Assembly (NCBI GenBank): GCA_013694885.1
Contig: JACDBO010000237.1
Coordinates: forward strand, 1 to 14,134
Direction: 5' to 3'
From: Chloroflexia bacterium
GTDB taxonomy: Bacteria; Chloroflexota; Chloroflexia; Thermomicrobiales; UBA6265
DNA length: 14,134 nt
The notes beneath the pieces are model-generated. The model saw only the letters and a list, made by a program, of their open reading frames with translations. It was not told the DNA's origin and did no database searches. The position numbers were made by a program, and so were the translations under genes. Within the stretch, counting starts at the first letter, position 1. Each line of letters opens with the position of its first letter. Shown piece after piece: positions 1 through 6,560 of the stretch.

Positions 1-12
1 GGGTGACCCCTA

Positions 13-29
13 CGGTGGGTCGCCCACCG
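13..29 (-). terminator. Hairpin downstream of solute-binding protein gene, possible weak terminator
   Basis: A 7-bp perfect stem (13-19 with 23-29, CGGTGGG/CCCACCG) around a 3-base loop lies 22 bases past the stop codon of the family-5 solute-binding protein. No T-run follows on the minus strand, so it could be a partial terminator or an mRNA-stabilising hairpin before transporter permease genes lying outside the window. The position supports a role in the transcript; the function is inferred. Confidence 0.3.
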
Positions 30-50
30 CGGCGCGGTTGAATCGTGGGA

Positions 51-1646
51 CTACGAGAGGCCGACGTTCCAGAAGAACCAGTCCGGGACGTTCTGATAGC
101 CCTTCACTTCGGCGCGCACGCCTCGGAGGAGGAAGTTGTCGCCGCATTTGACCATCGGCATCTCCTCCCAGATTACCTGGGTGTACTGATCGATGGCGGC
201 CTTCAGGCGCTCGGGATCGGTCTCGGAAATCATCAGGTTGAGCGCCTCGTCCTTCGCCGGGCTGGTCCAGAACCCCGGCCAGGCGGCGTCGTTGAATGGT
301 TGCGTCGCCGGATGACTGTACTGGCTGTGGCCAGTCAGGAAGATTTCGTAGGCTTCCGGCTTGGCACGGTTCTCGACCAGGGTTGCCCAGTCGGAGACCA
401 CCAGCTCCACCTTCATGCCGATCGCTTCCATCTGCTGCTTGATGTAGTCGGCCATCAGGAAGTTGTAGCTGTATTCCCGCGTGGCGAGCCACCGGATCGT
501 CTCTCCCGCATAGCCGCCTTCCGCTAGCAATGCCTTGGCACGCTCGGCATCCGGCTTGTCGTACATCTCGGTGCCGGCATTGCTGTACCAGGCCGTCTCC
601 TCGCCGCAGACTGAAGGATCGAACCGCACGAAGTCTTCCCGACCGAAGCCGGCCAGCATCGCCTCGCTCTGGCTGAAGCAGAGCTGGACCGCCTGTCGGA
701 GCGCCGGATTGGTGAAGAGTCCGCGATCCTTGTTGAAGTGCGGGCTGTACCAGTAGTACGGCTTGACGTTCAGCGTGACAATCGAGGGATCGCTGCTCAG
801 CGTCTCGAAGAGGTCCGCGGGCACGGTGTCGGCGAAGTGATACTCGCCCGTGAGCAAACCGTTGGCGCGCACCGAGTCGTCCGGTACCGGCACGAATTCG
901 ATGGCGTCGAGCAAGGGTTCGCGCTTGCCGGCGAGGCCGTCCGGCGCCTCGCCGCGTGCCTGATAGCCGTCGTAGCGCGAGAATCGCAGGTATTGGTCGA
1001 CCTGATGCTCCGCGAACTGGAACGGTCCGGTGCCGATGAGCTGGTCTTCGGGGAGCTGGTTCGTGCCGGCTGCCTCGGCAACGGCGGCAGGAATGATGAA
1101 CGCCTCCGACCGCGCCAGGAAGTTCGGCAGAATCCCGGTGGGCTGCTTGAAGGTCATCGTTACGGTGGCCGGGTCCGGCGCCTCGATCGCGGCGAGCCGA
1201 GCCGTGATCATCTTCCCGCGCCCGTTGATCGCGCCCCAGCGCTTGAGCGAGGCGACCACGTCCGTCGCCGTCATGTCTTGGCCATTGTGGAACTTGACGC
1301 CACTCCGCAACTTGAACTGGAACGACAACCCATCCGCCGGTGCGGTGAAATCTTCGACCAGCATCGGCTGCGGATTGAATTTGCTGTCATAGGCGAACAG
1401 ACCTTCGAAGAGCTGCTGCGCCACATTGTTGGTGACCGTGGCCGTCGTGAACATTGCGTCGGCGACCGCTGGCGGTTCGCCGATGATCCCAATGCGCATC
1501 GTTCCGCCCGGCTGCGGCGCCTCGTCCTGGGCAAGGACAGCCGGCGCGGATGAACGGAGTCCCAAGGCGGTCGTCGCCATAGCGCTGCCCGCCACGAATG
1601 CTCGTCGATTGAGTCGGTAGGGAGCTCGTTCCTCGGTCGCTGACAT
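51..1646 (-). CDS. ABC transporter substrate-binding protein, family 5 (peptide/nickel type), Tat-exported
   Basis: This is the extracytoplasmic ligand-binding component of a peptide/nickel/oligosaccharide-type ABC importer (SBP_bac_5 family), 531 residues, a normal family length. The N-terminus has a twin-arginine motif (LNRRAF, R14-R15), a hydrophobic stretch and a probable AxA-type cleavage site near A39 (VLA|Q). There is no lipobox cysteine, so a freely secreted or otherwise retained form is expected. The family core follows, including the 'LFEGLFAYD' and 'LRSGVKFHNGQ' type segments near residues 80-125. The ATG at 1646 is chosen because AGGAAGGAG (1661-1653) stands 6 bases upstream; an in-frame TTG at 1667 would place that ribosome site inside the coding sequence. 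No permease or ATPase gene is visible; they could lie beyond the left edge. The ligand cannot be assigned from sequence. Confidence 0.93.
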   Translation of the reverse strand: MSATEERAPYRLNRRAFVAGSAMATTALGLRSSAPAVLAQDEAPQPGGTMRIGIIGEPPAVADAMFTTATVTNNVAQQLFEGLFAYDSKFNPQPMLVEDFTAPADGLSFQFKLRSGVKFHNGQDMTATDVVASLKRWGAINGRGKMITARLAAIEAPDPATVTMTFKQPTGILPNFLARSEAFIIPAAVAEAAGTNQLPEDQLIGTGPFQFAEHQVDQYLRFSRYDGYQARGEAPDGLAGKREPLLDAIEFVPVPDDSVRANGLLTGEYHFADTVPADLFETLSSDPSIVTLNVKPYYWYSPHFNKDRGLFTNPALRQAVQLCFSQSEAMLAGFGREDFVRFDPSVCGEETAWYSNAGTEMYDKPDAERAKALLAEGGYAGETIRWLATREYSYNFLMADYIKQQMEAIGMKVELVVSDWATLVENRAKPEAYEIFLTGHSQYSHPATQPFNDAAWPGFWTSPAKDEALNLMISETDPERLKAAIDQYTQVIWEEMPMVKCGDNFLLRGVRAEVKGYQNVPDWFFWNVGLS

Positions 1647-1735
1647 CGTACACTCCTTCCTGAACAAAATCGTCGTGTCCTCTCGCCCCGCATCTCCCGC
1701 ACCACCGGTATACTCGCGACCTCGCAGGCATCCCG

Positions 1736-1745
1736 TCTCGCGAGA
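1736..1745. promoter_or_regulatory. Palindrome TCTCGCGAGA at the predicted transcription start of the solute-binding protein
   Basis: A perfect 10-bp palindrome lies just downstream of the predicted -10 box (1754-1759), covering roughly the first transcribed bases. Its core CTCGCGA (1737-1743) recurs in the same orientation at 1713-1719, 24 bases away in the leader. This arrangement suits a repressor operator, but such GC-rich palindromes also arise by chance. Confidence 0.25.
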
Positions 1746-1753
1746 GGTGGAAG

Positions 1754-1782
1754 ACTATACGGGCGCGCGCAGAAGGTGTAAA
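1754..1782 (-). promoter_or_regulatory. Sigma70-like promoter for the family-5 solute-binding protein
   Basis: Read on the minus strand there is TTTACA (1782-1777), a 17-base spacer, and TATAGT (1759-1754). This gives 5/6 matches to the consensus at each box with optimal spacing. Transcription would start near 1747, leaving a leader of about 100 bases before the ATG at 1646. It is the best promoter in the window. Confidence 0.6.
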
Positions 1783-1790
1783 GAGCTAAG

Positions 1791-1805
1791 CATGGTTGTT
1801 CCATG
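1791..1805. promoter_or_regulatory. Inverted repeat CATGG-N5-CCATG in the divergent intergenic region
   Basis: A perfect 5-bp inverted repeat with a 5-base AT-rich spacer (TTGTT) lies 8 bases upstream of the -35 box of the solute-binding protein promoter and about 50 bases before mutS. The position fits a regulator site for either divergent gene; the short arms make chance plausible. Confidence 0.2.
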
Positions 1806-1853
1806 ATGTCGAAGAGCCATCAGTGAGTCAGGGCGCGACCAGGTGACGACTTC

Positions 1854-4583
1854 TTGCGTTCGAACATGGGTGGCAGCACGTTGACTCCAGTACCCACGAA
1901 CAGGTCCAGAGCCGATCAGCGGGGCGAGCGCGATGCGGGTGCGGTCGTGCCGATGCGGCGGCAGTATCTCCAGATTAAGGCTCGATTCCCCGACACGATC
2001 CTGCTCTTTCGGCTCGGCGACTTCTACGAGACGTTCGACCGCGACGCCGAGATCGCGGCGGCGACGCTCGACATCGTGCTCACCGGGCGTGAGATGGGCA
2101 AGGGCCTCCGAGTGCCGATGGCCGGCATCCCGCACCATGCGGCCGAAGGCTACATATCCCGCTTGATCGGTGCCGGTCACAAGGTGGCGGTCTGTGAGCA
2201 GATCGGGGAACCAACCGCCGGCAAGGGCCTGGTCGAGCGCGATGTGACGCGCGTCGTCACACCCGGCACCGTGCTCGACCCGGCGATGCTCGACGCCCAC
2301 GCCAACAACGACATCGTCGCCGTCGTGGTAGAGGGCCGGCGCGCCGGGGTGGCACACGCCGACATCTCGACCGGCGAGTTCCGCACCACCGAGCTGAACG
2401 CCGAGAGCGCCGAGGAGGCGTTGCTGGCGGTCGGTCGCGAACTGCTTCGCCTGCACGCCGCCGAGATCGTACTGCCCGCCGATCTGATCGACGCCGCCGC
2501 GCTGCCGATGAGCGCCTGGCTGCCGGACGGCGTCAGCCGTGGCAAGACCGACGCCTGGCGCTGGCGACCGGAGCGTGCCAGCGATGCGCTGCTGCGCCAC
2601 TTTGCGGTCGGCTCGCTCGACGGCTTCGGCTGTGCCGGCCAGCCGCTGGCCATGCAAGCTGCCGGCGGGTTGCTCCAGTACCTGGAAGAGACGCAGCTCG
2701 CCGGTCTCAAGCAGATAACCGCGCTCTCGACCTACGCGGTCGATGTTTACATGACGCTGGACGCGCAGACGCGCCGGAATCTCGAACTCGCGGAGAGCTC
2801 CCGTGGCGAGCGCCGGCACAGCCTGACCGCCGTGCTCGACCGGACGCGCACGCCGATGGACGCCCGCCTGCTGCGGCGCTGGATCGGCCAGCCGCTGCTC
2901 GACCTCGATGAGTTGCGCTCCCGCCACGACGACGTGGAACGGTTCGTCGCTGATACGCCGCGCCGAACCCAGCTGCGCGACGCGCTGCGGCCCGTCGGCG
3001 ACATCGAGCGGTTGGTCAATCGCGTGGTAATTAACACCGCCACGCCGCGCGAACTCGGACACCTTCGCCAATCATTGCTGGCATTGCCGGGCGTCGCGGC
3101 GCTGCTCACCGACGCCTCGAATCCGCTGCCGGACTGCGCTGATGTCGCCGAATTGTTGGCGACGGCACTGATCGATGAACCACCGGCGCAGCTCGGCAAG
3201 GGTCCGGTGTTTCGGCCCGGCTACGCGCTGGAGCTGGACGACCACCGGCGGCGGGCGCGAGAGGCAAGAGAATGGATTGCGAATCTTGAGCGGACCGAAC
3301 GCGAGCGCACCGGCGTGCGGTCGTTGAAGGTCGGCTACAACAAGGTCTTTGGGTATTACCTCGAAGTCTCGGCGGCGGCCCTCGCCGCCAGTCGAGACCG
3401 CGGCGCAGATGGCGGGTCAAACGGCGCGTTGCCGGCGGATTACCTGCCCAAGCAGACACTGGCGAACGCGACGCGCTATTTCACCCCGCAACTCAAAGAG
3501 TATGAAACGGTCGTGCTCACCGCTGAAGAGACGCTGGCCGGGATCGAAGCGGATGTCTTTCGCCGCGTCAGGATCGAGGTCGGAGGCGCCGCCGAGCGTC
3601 TGCTGAAGGCGGCGCGGGCGCTTGCCTACCTCGATACCGTCGTCGGTCTCGCCGAAGTGGCGGTGGAGCGGAACTACATCCGTCCAGAGTTGGATGACGC
3701 CGGCGTGATCGAGGTCGTGGCCGGGCGCCATCCTGTCCTGGAGACCACGGTCGGACGCGGCGAATACGTCCCGAACGACGCCCGCCTCGACACCGAGCGG
3801 GATCAGGTGATGATCCTCACTGGTCCGAACATGGCCGGCAAGAGCAGTTGGCTCCGGCAGGTCGCGCTGATCCAGCTAATGGCCCAGATCGGCTCCTTCG
3901 TGCCAGCCACACGGGCCCGGCTCGGGATCGTCGACCGCATCTTTACCCGCATCGGCGCGCAGGACGACATCGCCACCGGTCAGAGCACCTTCATGGTCGA
4001 GATGCTGGAGACGGCCAGCATCCTGCACCACGCCACCCCGCGCAGCCTGGTGGTGCTCGACGAGATCGGGCGCGGCACCAGTACCTACGACGGACTCGCC
4101 ATCGCCCGCGCCATCGTCGAATACATCCACAACACACCGCGTCTCGGCTGCAAGACGCTGTTCGCCACCCATTACCACGAGTTGACCGAGCTCGAAGGAC
4201 TGCTGCCGCGCGTGCGCGCCTACCGTATGGATGTCTTGGAGGAGGGCGAGCGCGTCGTCTTCCTCCGGCAGGTGGTACCCGGCGGCGCCGACCGCTCCTA
4301 CGGCGTCCACGTCGCCCGGCTCGCCGGGGTCCCGCGTGGCATCATCCGCCGGGCCCAGGAGATCCTCGCGGACCTCGAACACCACGCGCTGGATTCGCGG
4401 GACCGGGACGGGCGTCGCGCGGCAATGCGACAACCAGTCCCGGAGGCGGGGTCACTCCAGCTCACGTTCTTCAATCAGCCGCACCCCGTCATGGAGGAGC
4501 TGCGCACCCTTGATGTCGAGGGCCTGTCACCGCTCGAGGCGATCACCACGCTTTTCGAGTTGAAACGTCGAGCCGGGGAGTGA
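1854..4583 (+). CDS. mutS: DNA mismatch repair protein MutS
   Basis: MutS recognises mispaired and short looped bases and signals repair through ATP-dependent clamp formation. The 909-residue protein is complete. The mismatch-binding domain holds the Phe-x-Glu motif (GDFYETF, F57 and E59). Connector, lever and clamp domains follow. The ATPase has Walker A GPNMAGKS (657-664), Walker B LVVLDE (D736, E737) with the GRGTST continuation, then FATHYHEL. The C-terminal helix-turn-helix dimerisation segment ends in the usual SPLEAITTLFELK pattern. The TTG at 1854 is called because AGGTGA (1841-1846) sits 7 bases upstream; ATG at 1866 is the alternative. Either adds a polar extension of about 30 residues before the conserved MRRQYLQIK start, hence the length above E. 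coli's 853. No mutL follows. Confidence 0.97.
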   Translation: MRSNMGGSTLTPVPTNRSRADQRGERDAGAVVPMRRQYLQIKARFPDTILLFRLGDFYETFDRDAEIAAATLDIVLTGREMGKGLRVPMAGIPHHAAEGYISRLIGAGHKVAVCEQIGEPTAGKGLVERDVTRVVTPGTVLDPAMLDAHANNDIVAVVVEGRRAGVAHADISTGEFRTTELNAESAEEALLAVGRELLRLHAAEIVLPADLIDAAALPMSAWLPDGVSRGKTDAWRWRPERASDALLRHFAVGSLDGFGCAGQPLAMQAAGGLLQYLEETQLAGLKQITALSTYAVDVYMTLDAQTRRNLELAESSRGERRHSLTAVLDRTRTPMDARLLRRWIGQPLLDLDELRSRHDDVERFVADTPRRTQLRDALRPVGDIERLVNRVVINTATPRELGHLRQSLLALPGVAALLTDASNPLPDCADVAELLATALIDEPPAQLGKGPVFRPGYALELDDHRRRAREAREWIANLERTERERTGVRSLKVGYNKVFGYYLEVSAAALAASRDRGADGGSNGALPADYLPKQTLANATRYFTPQLKEYETVVLTAEETLAGIEADVFRRVRIEVGGAAERLLKAARALAYLDTVVGLAEVAVERNYIRPELDDAGVIEVVAGRHPVLETTVGRGEYVPNDARLDTERDQVMILTGPNMAGKSSWLRQVALIQLMAQIGSFVPATRARLGIVDRIFTRIGAQDDIATGQSTFMVEMLETASILHHATPRSLVVLDEIGRGTSTYDGLAIARAIVEYIHNTPRLGCKTLFATHYHELTELEGLLPRVRAYRMDVLEEGERVVFLRQVVPGGADRSYGVHVARLAGVPRGIIRRAQEILADLEHHALDSRDRDGRRAAMRQPVPEAGSLQLTFFNQPHPVMEELRTLDVEGLSPLEAITTLFELKRRAGE

Positions 4584-4589
4584 TCCTGG

Positions 4590-4605
4590 CCGCGGGGCAC
4601 CGCGG
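4590..4605. other. GC hairpin after mutS
   Basis: CCGCGG-GGCA-CCGCGG forms a 6-bp all-GC stem with a 4-base loop, 7 bases after the mutS stop. No T-run follows, so termination is possible but not shown. The rest of 4584-4737 has no clear promoter boxes or other structure. Confidence 0.25.
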
Positions 4606-4737
4606 GAGCCGCCCTAAGTCGCCAGCGCCGCCGCCTGGCACTCGATTTGCGTTACCGGCAGTGTGGCTCGCGCGGGGCGGGCACCGGTCGCCAGCGTAGC
4701 GGTCGCATGGTGGATGGATATCAAGAAGGAGCCGATA

Positions 4738-5241
4738 ATGGCGCAGCAGAAGATGACGACTCCCCAGGAGCTCTTTGTCCATGAGCTCTCCGACATGATG
4801 AGCGCCGAGCGCATCATCGCCAAGATGCTGGCCGATGGTCAGAAGCTGGTCGATAACCCGGAAATCAAACAGGGCCTTCAAAAACACGAGAAGGAGACCC
4901 AGCAACACATTCAAAACCTTGAGGCCGTATTCGAGGAACTCGGACAGAAGCCCGAAAAGATCGAGTGCCATGCCGCCAAGGGACTCCAGGAAGAACTTCA
5001 GGAGCTTGGCAAGGAGGGCGGAAGCCCTGAAGTGCTGAATGCCGGCGTGGTGGGTGGTGCGGCGAAGACCGAGCACTACGAGATCGCGACCTACACGGGC
5101 CTGGTGAAGAAGGCCAAGGCCATGAGCCAGACCAAGGTTGCCGGTCTTCTCGAAAAGAACCTGAAGCAAGAGCAGGATATGCTCAAACAAATCGAGACGA
5201 TCGAGGATAAGCTGGTCAAGCAGGTGGCCCCCGCGAGCTAA
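4738..5241 (+). CDS. DUF892 (YciE/YciF-like) ferritin-like four-helix protein
   Basis: This 167-residue protein matches the DUF892/YciE-YciF family, which has a ferritin-like di-iron four-helix fold and is linked to stress responses; its biochemical role is unsettled. Four helices are readable: about 8-31 (E16, E24), 43-68 with the ETQQH segment (E53, H57), 97-128 (E112, H113, E115) and 133-161 (E139, E145). The glutamates and histidines are candidate metal ligands. A lone cysteine is C77. ATG 4738 is chosen because AAGGAG (4726-4731) lies 6 bases upstream; an in-frame upstream start at 4663 would add unconserved residues. It is cytoplasmic, with no signal peptide. The gene is richer in Lys and Gln codons and lower in GC than its neighbours, consistent with its helical composition. 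It stands alone, 154 bases after mutS. Confidence 0.9.
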   Translation: MAQQKMTTPQELFVHELSDMMSAERIIAKMLADGQKLVDNPEIKQGLQKHEKETQQHIQNLEAVFEELGQKPEKIECHAAKGLQEELQELGKEGGSPEVLNAGVVGGAAKTEHYEIATYTGLVKKAKAMSQTKVAGLLEKNLKQEQDMLKQIETIEDKLVKQVAPAS

Positions 5242-5270
5242 CGCGCGGAGAAAGTTCTGGAAAGCAGGCG

Positions 5271-5298
5271 GACGGATCGGAGTTCGCTCCGATCCGTT
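5271..5298. terminator. Bidirectional hairpin terminator between convergent genes
   Basis: A perfect 11-bp stem, ACGGATCGGAG (5272-5282) with CTCCGATCCGT (5287-5297), encloses a TTCG loop; a G-T pair can extend it. It lies midway between the DUF892 stop (5241) and the stop of the convergent dehydrogenase (5327). The stem works on both strands. No strong T-run follows either side, as is frequent in high-GC bacteria. Confidence 0.7.
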
Positions 5299-5326
5299 CC
5301 CGCGTGCTGGGCGCGGTGTGCCGCTC

Positions 5327-6427
5327 CTATGAGAAGCGGATCACCGAGCGTAAGGTCTCGCCGCGCTCCATCGCGTGGAACGCCTCCTCGACGTCTTCGA
5401 GCGCGATGGTGCGGGTGACTAGGCGGTCGAGGTCGAGGCGGCCCTGCTGATACCAGGACGCCAGCATCGGGAAGTCTCGGGTCGGCAGGCAGTCACCGTA
5501 CCATGAAACGCGCACGCTGCCACCGAGGTCGAAGAACTTGCCGAGAGGTAGAGACTCGATCTCCGAGGTAGGACCGGCGACACCGATGATGACGCAGGTG
5601 CCGGCGAGGTCGCGGCTGAAGATCGCCTGCATCGTCGTCTCCGGTCGCCCGACCGCCTCGAACGAGTAGTTGACGCCGAAGCCGTCGGTGAGTTCCTTGA
5701 TGCGCACCACCGGATCGCCGTCGCGCGCGTTGACCGTGTGGGTCGCGCCGAAATCTTTTGCCCACTCGAGTTTCTTGGGGTCGACATCGACGGCGATGAT
5801 CGTGGTCGCGCCGGCGAGCCTGGCGCCCATGATCACTGAGTCGCCGACGCCGCCGCAGCCGAAGACGGCGACCGACGAGCCGGGTTCGACTCGCGCCGAA
5901 TAGAGCGCGGCGCCGACACCGGTCATCACCCCGCAGCCGATCAGGCTCATCTGCTCCGGTGGCAGGTCGGCACTGACCGGGATGCACTGGTCCGCGTGGA
6001 CGACGGTATGCGTGCAGAACGTGCCGATCCCGAGTATCGGGTTGAGGGTGACGCCGTTCGTGTCGCGCATCCGTGGTTGCGCGTTGAGGCTCGCGGCGCA
6101 GAGGTGCGGCTTGCCGGCGCGGCAGAAGCGGCAGGTGCCGCAGGGAGCGCGCCAGGCGAGAATCACGTAGTCGCCCTCGGCGACATTCTCCACGCCCTCA
6201 CCAACCCGCTCGACGATCCCCGCCCCTTCGTGGCCGAGCAAAAAAGGGAATCCTTCGGTGCCAAACACCCCGTTCTTGGCGGAGAGGTCCGTATGGCAGA
6301 CGCCGCTGGCGAGGATCCGCACCAACGCCTCCCCTGGCCCTGGTGGGTCGATGATGAATTCTTCGATCTGGCTCGGCTGGCCTGGCTCACGGGCGATCGC
6401 GCCACGCGCCCTGATCTGCTCGCTCAT
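5327..6427 (-). CDS. Zinc-dependent alcohol dehydrogenase, S-(hydroxymethyl)mycothiol dehydrogenase (MscR) type
   Basis: This is a medium-chain zinc dehydrogenase of 366 residues closely resembling the actinobacterial mycothiol-dependent formaldehyde dehydrogenase (MscR/FadH, class III-like), which oxidises the formaldehyde-mycothiol adduct with NAD. Catalytic zinc ligands are C44 (GVCHTD), H66-E67 (GHE) and C165 (GCGVMTG). The structural zinc set is C96, C99, C102 and C110. The Rossmann motif GCGGVG is at 190-195, and D213 ends the second strand, indicating NAD preference. The segments DGFG, RDLAGT, SWYGDCLP and LEDVEEAFH are those of the MscR group. ATG 6427 has a GAGAGAGGGA ribosome site just upstream. 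The gene is monocistronic, divergent from the glycosyltransferase and convergent with DUF892. If the host makes no mycothiol, the true cofactor thiol or alcohol substrate is unknown. Confidence 0.9.
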   Translation of the reverse strand: MSEQIRARGAIAREPGQPSQIEEFIIDPPGPGEALVRILASGVCHTDLSAKNGVFGTEGFPFLLGHEGAGIVERVGEGVENVAEGDYVILAWRAPCGTCRFCRAGKPHLCAASLNAQPRMRDTNGVTLNPILGIGTFCTHTVVHADQCIPVSADLPPEQMSLIGCGVMTGVGAALYSARVEPGSSVAVFGCGGVGDSVIMGARLAGATTIIAVDVDPKKLEWAKDFGATHTVNARDGDPVVRIKELTDGFGVNYSFEAVGRPETTMQAIFSRDLAGTCVIIGVAGPTSEIESLPLGKFFDLGGSVRVSWYGDCLPTRDFPMLASWYQQGRLDLDRLVTRTIALEDVEEAFHAMERGETLRSVIRFS

Positions 6428-6531
6428 GGATTCCCTCTCTCTGATGCCACGCTGGGTGCGAATCTGCCCGATCCCACCACCGCCTGGCGCGTGGGACGCG
6501 GCACCCCGGTGATGTCCGGTAGCACCGGCCC

Positions 6532-6560
6532 AGCGTACACACTAGACTCCACGTTGTGAA
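6532..6560 (-). promoter_or_regulatory. Candidate promoter for the MscR-type dehydrogenase
   Basis: On the minus strand there is TTCACA (6560-6555), a 17-base spacer and TACGCT (6537-6532). The -35 box matches consensus at 5/6 positions and the -10 box at 3/6, including both outer T positions. The predicted leader is about 97 bases. The -35 box overlaps the GTG start codon of the divergent glycosyltransferase gene. Confidence 0.3.
6543..6548 (+). promoter_or_regulatory. Candidate -10 box for a leaderless glycosyltransferase transcript
   Basis: TAGACT ends 7 bases before the GTG at 6556, and no ribosome binding site is visible between them. A transcript starting at or next to the GTG would be leaderless. 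No good -35 element is seen around 6520-6525, so this is tentative. Confidence 0.25.

Noticed and set aside
1755..3071. A 438-codon open frame on the minus strand opposite mutS.
   Set aside because: It is antisense to the well-conserved mismatch-binding, connector and core-domain part of MutS; long antisense frames are common in GC-rich genes, and its translation shows no recognisable domain.
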